Source: an uncultured Clostridia bacterium
GTDB taxonomy: Bacteria; Bacillota; Clostridia; Oscillospirales; Acutalibacteraceae
Direction: 5' to 3'
Assembly (NCBI GenBank): GCA_937895645.1
Contig: CALBKQ010000107.1
Coordinates: 1-16,405 of the forward strand
Length of the DNA: 16,405 nt
Shown here piece by piece: positions 14,091-16,405 of the stretch. The position numbers were made by a program, and so were the translations under genes. Each line of letters begins with the position of its first letter. Position 1 is the stretch's first letter. The notes beneath the pieces are model-generated. The model saw nothing but the letters and a program-made list of their open reading frames with translations. It did not search any database and was not told the DNA's origin.

Positions 14091-14255
14091 GTGAATACTT
14101 ATTGACCCATTTTGATGCAAATCTACACGGTGAATTTTCTGCCATTTTTGCCTCAAAATACTCGGTAATACACAAAGTATTACCTCCGTTTTTGAAACAA
14201 TCTGACAAAAAATTTACTCGTGTATATTTACATCATAGAATCAATAAGCATTCAC
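14091..14255. repeat. Long imperfect palindrome (MITE-like or long-hairpin RNA)
   Basis: An 81-nt left arm (14091-14171) is largely complementary to a 79-nt right arm (14177-14255) around the loop ACAAA. The ends are GTGAATACTTATTGA and TCAATAAGCATTCAC, which match as terminal inverted repeats with one difference. The innermost GGTAATAC / GTATTACC pairs perfectly. By eye roughly three quarters of the positions pair, with a few one- or two-base gaps. TGTTTT abuts the left end (14085-14090) and recurs two bases after the right end (14258-14263), a possible but weak target duplication. It could be a miniature inverted-repeat element, a structured RNA, or a terminator after ylbF. Confidence 0.7.
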
Positions 14256-14272
14256 TATGTTTTTTCGAATTG

Positions 14273-14298
14273 TAGGGGGCGATACCCACATCGTCCCG
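14273..14298 (+). repeat. GC-rich mini-hairpin upstream of mutS
   Basis: GGGGCGAT (14276-14283) pairs with ATCGTCCC (14290-14297) with one G-T wobble, around the loop ACCCAC. It sits within TAGGGGGCGAT...ATCGTCCCGAAT. Its frame (TAGGG...CCCG) and GC richness match the hairpin at 8654-8680, while the inner bases differ in a compensated way. It starts about 18 bp after the long palindrome and lies 34 bp before the mutS start. Confidence 0.6.
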
Positions 14299-14331
14299 AA
14301 TAAAATCTATTTACTAAGAAGGAATTTTAAT

Positions 14332-16405
14332 ATGGCACTTTCCCCAATGATGCAACAATACTTTCAAATAAAAGAAAACTATCAAGACACCATATTGATG
14401 TTCCGACTTGGTGACTTTTACGAGATGTTTTTTGACGACGCAAAGACAGCATCTAAAGAACTTGAACTTGTGCTTACAGGTCGTGATTGTGGTGAAGCCG
14501 AACGCGCCCCAATGTGTGGCGTACCTTTCCATAGTGCAGATGGTTATATTGCAAAACTTGTGTCGAAAGGCTATAAGGTTGCAATCTGTGAGCAGATGGA
14601 AGACCCTGCCCTTGCTAAAGGTATTGTAAAGCGTGATGTTATTCGCGTTATTACACCGGGTACAGTTATTGAAAGTTCAATGCTTGACGAGTCAAAGAAT
14701 AATTATCTCGCATCAGTTTGCGCAACTAACGGTAATGTTGGTATGTGCTTTATCGATATTTCAACAGGCGAGGTCAATTTAACAGAGTTTTCTGAAAATG
14801 TTGAACAACGCGTTATCAACGAAATGGGTAGATATAATAAAGAGGTAGTTTCTTTTAATACCCTTAAAGATTTTATTTCTAAAAAGCTTGAAGCGTCTGT
14901 TGAGTTATTGATTGAAGAATTTGAGTTTTCTAACGCAGAATCACTTTGCAAAGAGCATTTTAACACTAATGATTTGGGGACTCTTTCACTTAATCAGCGT
15001 GACACTGCGGTTTGTGCACTTGGTGCATCACTTGCATATCTTAAAGCTACTCAAAAGCGTGACTTAGAAAATATCAAGAGTGTCAATTTCTATACTGATG
15101 CTAAATTTATGAACCTCGGTATTTCTGCAATCCGTAACCTTGAACTTTTAGAAACTATGAGAGACAGAGACCGTAAAGGCTCACTTCTTTGGGTGCTTGA
15201 CAAAACAAAAACTGCAATGGGTAAGCGCATGCTTCGTTCATTTATTGAGCGTCCACTATACGATTGTGCCGAGATTTCAAAACGACTTAACGCAGTGGAC
15301 GAGCTTTATGGGAATACCGAACTTCGTGAGCGTGAAACAGAACTTTTAATAAGTGTTTATGATATGGAGCGTCTTATGACCCGTATCGTCTATAACACTG
15401 CAAATGCAAAAGAGTTGCTTTCTCTTTGCACAACGCTTCAAAATCTTCCTGAGCTCAAAGAAAACCTTAAAAATGCAAATAGCAGTATGCTCAAATTTAT
15501 TTATAACGAAATTGATGTTTTGGCAGATATCTGCTCACTTATTAAGGTTTCAATTAAAGAAGATGCACCATTCTCAGTCCGTGAGGGTGGCATGATTAAG
15601 GATGGTTTCAATAAAGAACTTGATGAACTTCGCGACATTGTAAATGGCGGTAAATCTATTCTTGCAAAGCTTGAAGCCGACGAGCAAGAAAAAACAGGCA
15701 TCAAAAAACTTAAAATCGGTTATAACAAAGTATTTGGTTATTACTTTGAAGTTCTTAATTCTTATAAAGAACTCGTTCCCGATACATACATAAGAAAACA
15801 AACACTTTCAAACTGTGAGCGTTATATTACAGAAGAACTTAAGGAACTTGAAACTAAAGTTCTTGGTGCGCAAGAGCGAATTGTTGGTCTTGAATATGAG
15901 ATTTTTAACTCAATCCGTAAAAAGATTGCAGGGGAGTATTTAAGAACTCAACGCACTGCCCACGCAGTAGCACTTTTAGATGTTCTCTGCTCATTCGCAA
16001 CAGTTTCACTTAAAAATAACTACATTCGTCCTGATATTAACGATAAAGGTGTAATCCGTATTTACGAGGGCAGACACCCTGTGGTTGAAGCGTTGCAAAA
16101 GCATACTATGTTTGTGCCTAATGATACAATTCTTGATTGTAGTGATAACCGTATGGCAGTAATTACAGGTCCTAATATGGCAGGTAAATCAACATATATG
16201 CGACAGATTGCAATTATAACAATTATGGCACAAATGGGTTGTTTTGTACCTGCAAAGTCAGCCGATATAGGCATTGTTGACAGCATTTTCACTCGTGTTG
16301 GTGCATCTGACGATTTAGCATCAGGTCAGTCAACATTTATGGTTGAAATGAACGAGGTTGCTGAAATTCTTAAATATGCAACAAAAAATAGCCTCATAAT
16401 TCTTG
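14332..16405 (+). CDS. mutS: DNA mismatch repair protein MutS (3' end outside window)
   Basis: MutS recognises mismatches and small loops and starts methyl-independent repair with MutL. The reading frame is open from the ATG at 14332 (AAGGAA seven bases upstream) to the window edge, giving 691 codons of an expected 850-900. The mismatch-reading motif is GDFYEMF (27-33, with F29 and E31). The connector, core and clamp regions follow in normal order, including the clamp block KLKIGYNKVFGYYFEV. The ATPase shows Walker A GPNMAGKST (613-621) and the signature loop VGASDDLASGQSTF (from 656). The window stops inside SLIIL, just before the Walker B aspartate, so truncation is an edge effect. This is the MutS1 type, not the Smr-bearing MutS2. 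Confidence 0.97.
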   Translation, partial: MALSPMMQQYFQIKENYQDTILMFRLGDFYEMFFDDAKTASKELELVLTGRDCGEAERAPMCGVPFHSADGYIAKLVSKGYKVAICEQMEDPALAKGIVKRDVIRVITPGTVIESSMLDESKNNYLASVCATNGNVGMCFIDISTGEVNLTEFSENVEQRVINEMGRYNKEVVSFNTLKDFISKKLEASVELLIEEFEFSNAESLCKEHFNTNDLGTLSLNQRDTAVCALGASLAYLKATQKRDLENIKSVNFYTDAKFMNLGISAIRNLELLETMRDRDRKGSLLWVLDKTKTAMGKRMLRSFIERPLYDCAEISKRLNAVDELYGNTELRERETELLISVYDMERLMTRIVYNTANAKELLSLCTTLQNLPELKENLKNANSSMLKFIYNEIDVLADICSLIKVSIKEDAPFSVREGGMIKDGFNKELDELRDIVNGGKSILAKLEADEQEKTGIKKLKIGYNKVFGYYFEVLNSYKELVPDTYIRKQTLSNCERYITEELKELETKVLGAQERIVGLEYEIFNSIRKKIAGEYLRTQRTAHAVALLDVLCSFATVSLKNNYIRPDINDKGVIRIYEGRHPVVEALQKHTMFVPNDTILDCSDNRMAVITGPNMAGKSTYMRQIAIITIMAQMGCFVPAKSADIGIVDSIFTRVGASDDLASGQSTFMVEMNEVAEILKYATKNSLIIL

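Noticed and set aside
14084..14275. A 63-codon open reading frame on the plus strand after ylbF
   Set aside because: It coincides with the long palindrome, so its sequence is dictated by the repeat. It has no ribosome binding site of its own and begins right at the ylbF stop.
16380..16405. Apparent truncation of MutS
   Set aside because: The reading frame is still open at the last base, so the gene is cut by the window and not broken.

Overview
The window is AT-rich, low-GC DNA of Firmicutes type, most likely from an anaerobic gut or rumen member of the Clostridia. The grounds are a clostridial-type family I glutamate dehydrogenase, the miaB-ylbF-mutS order, strong AGGAGG-type ribosome binding sites, sigma-A style promoters, and Gram-positive secreted proteins with C-terminal wall-anchor tails. 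No species can be named from the sequence alone. No phage, transposase gene, CRISPR array or tRNA gene was seen.

Layout. (1) 1-300: the 3' end of a 23S rRNA gene, a spacer and an intrinsic terminator, with no 5S gene before the terminator. (2) 301-1760: gdhA on the minus strand, convergent with the rRNA operon and with its own promoter and terminator. (3) 1945-4335: a housekeeping run on the plus strand. tsaE and tsaB (tRNA t6A synthesis, overlapping at ATGA) are followed by rpiB and then by upp, which has its own promoter. A bidirectional terminator closes the run. (4) 4342-5640: a Gfo/Idh/MocA oxidoreductase on the minus strand. (5) 5792-10610: the accessory region. A TetR-family regulator sits behind two operator-like palindromes. 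14 bp later comes a 679-residue secreted modular protein, then a secreted 5'-nucleotidase. Both secreted proteins end in the same unusual tail (PEIPNTN, a hydrophobic segment and a basic end), whose DNA is identical over 28 bases. (6) 10626-10949: a single-domain SCP2-like lipid-binding protein on the minus strand. (7) 11171-16405: a monoacylglycerol-lipase-like hydrolase, miaB (TTG start), a YlbF-family protein with an eight-cysteine tail, a 248-bp gap holding a long palindrome and a GC-rich mini-hairpin, and mutS, which is cut by the window end just before Walker B.

The most interesting parts are the TetR-controlled pair of surface proteins with their non-canonical sorting signal (a possible cell-wall ecto-nucleotidase and glycan-binding module), the roughly 165-nt imperfect palindrome at 14091-14255, which looks like a MITE or long-hairpin RNA, and two GC-rich mini-hairpins that look like members of one dispersed family.
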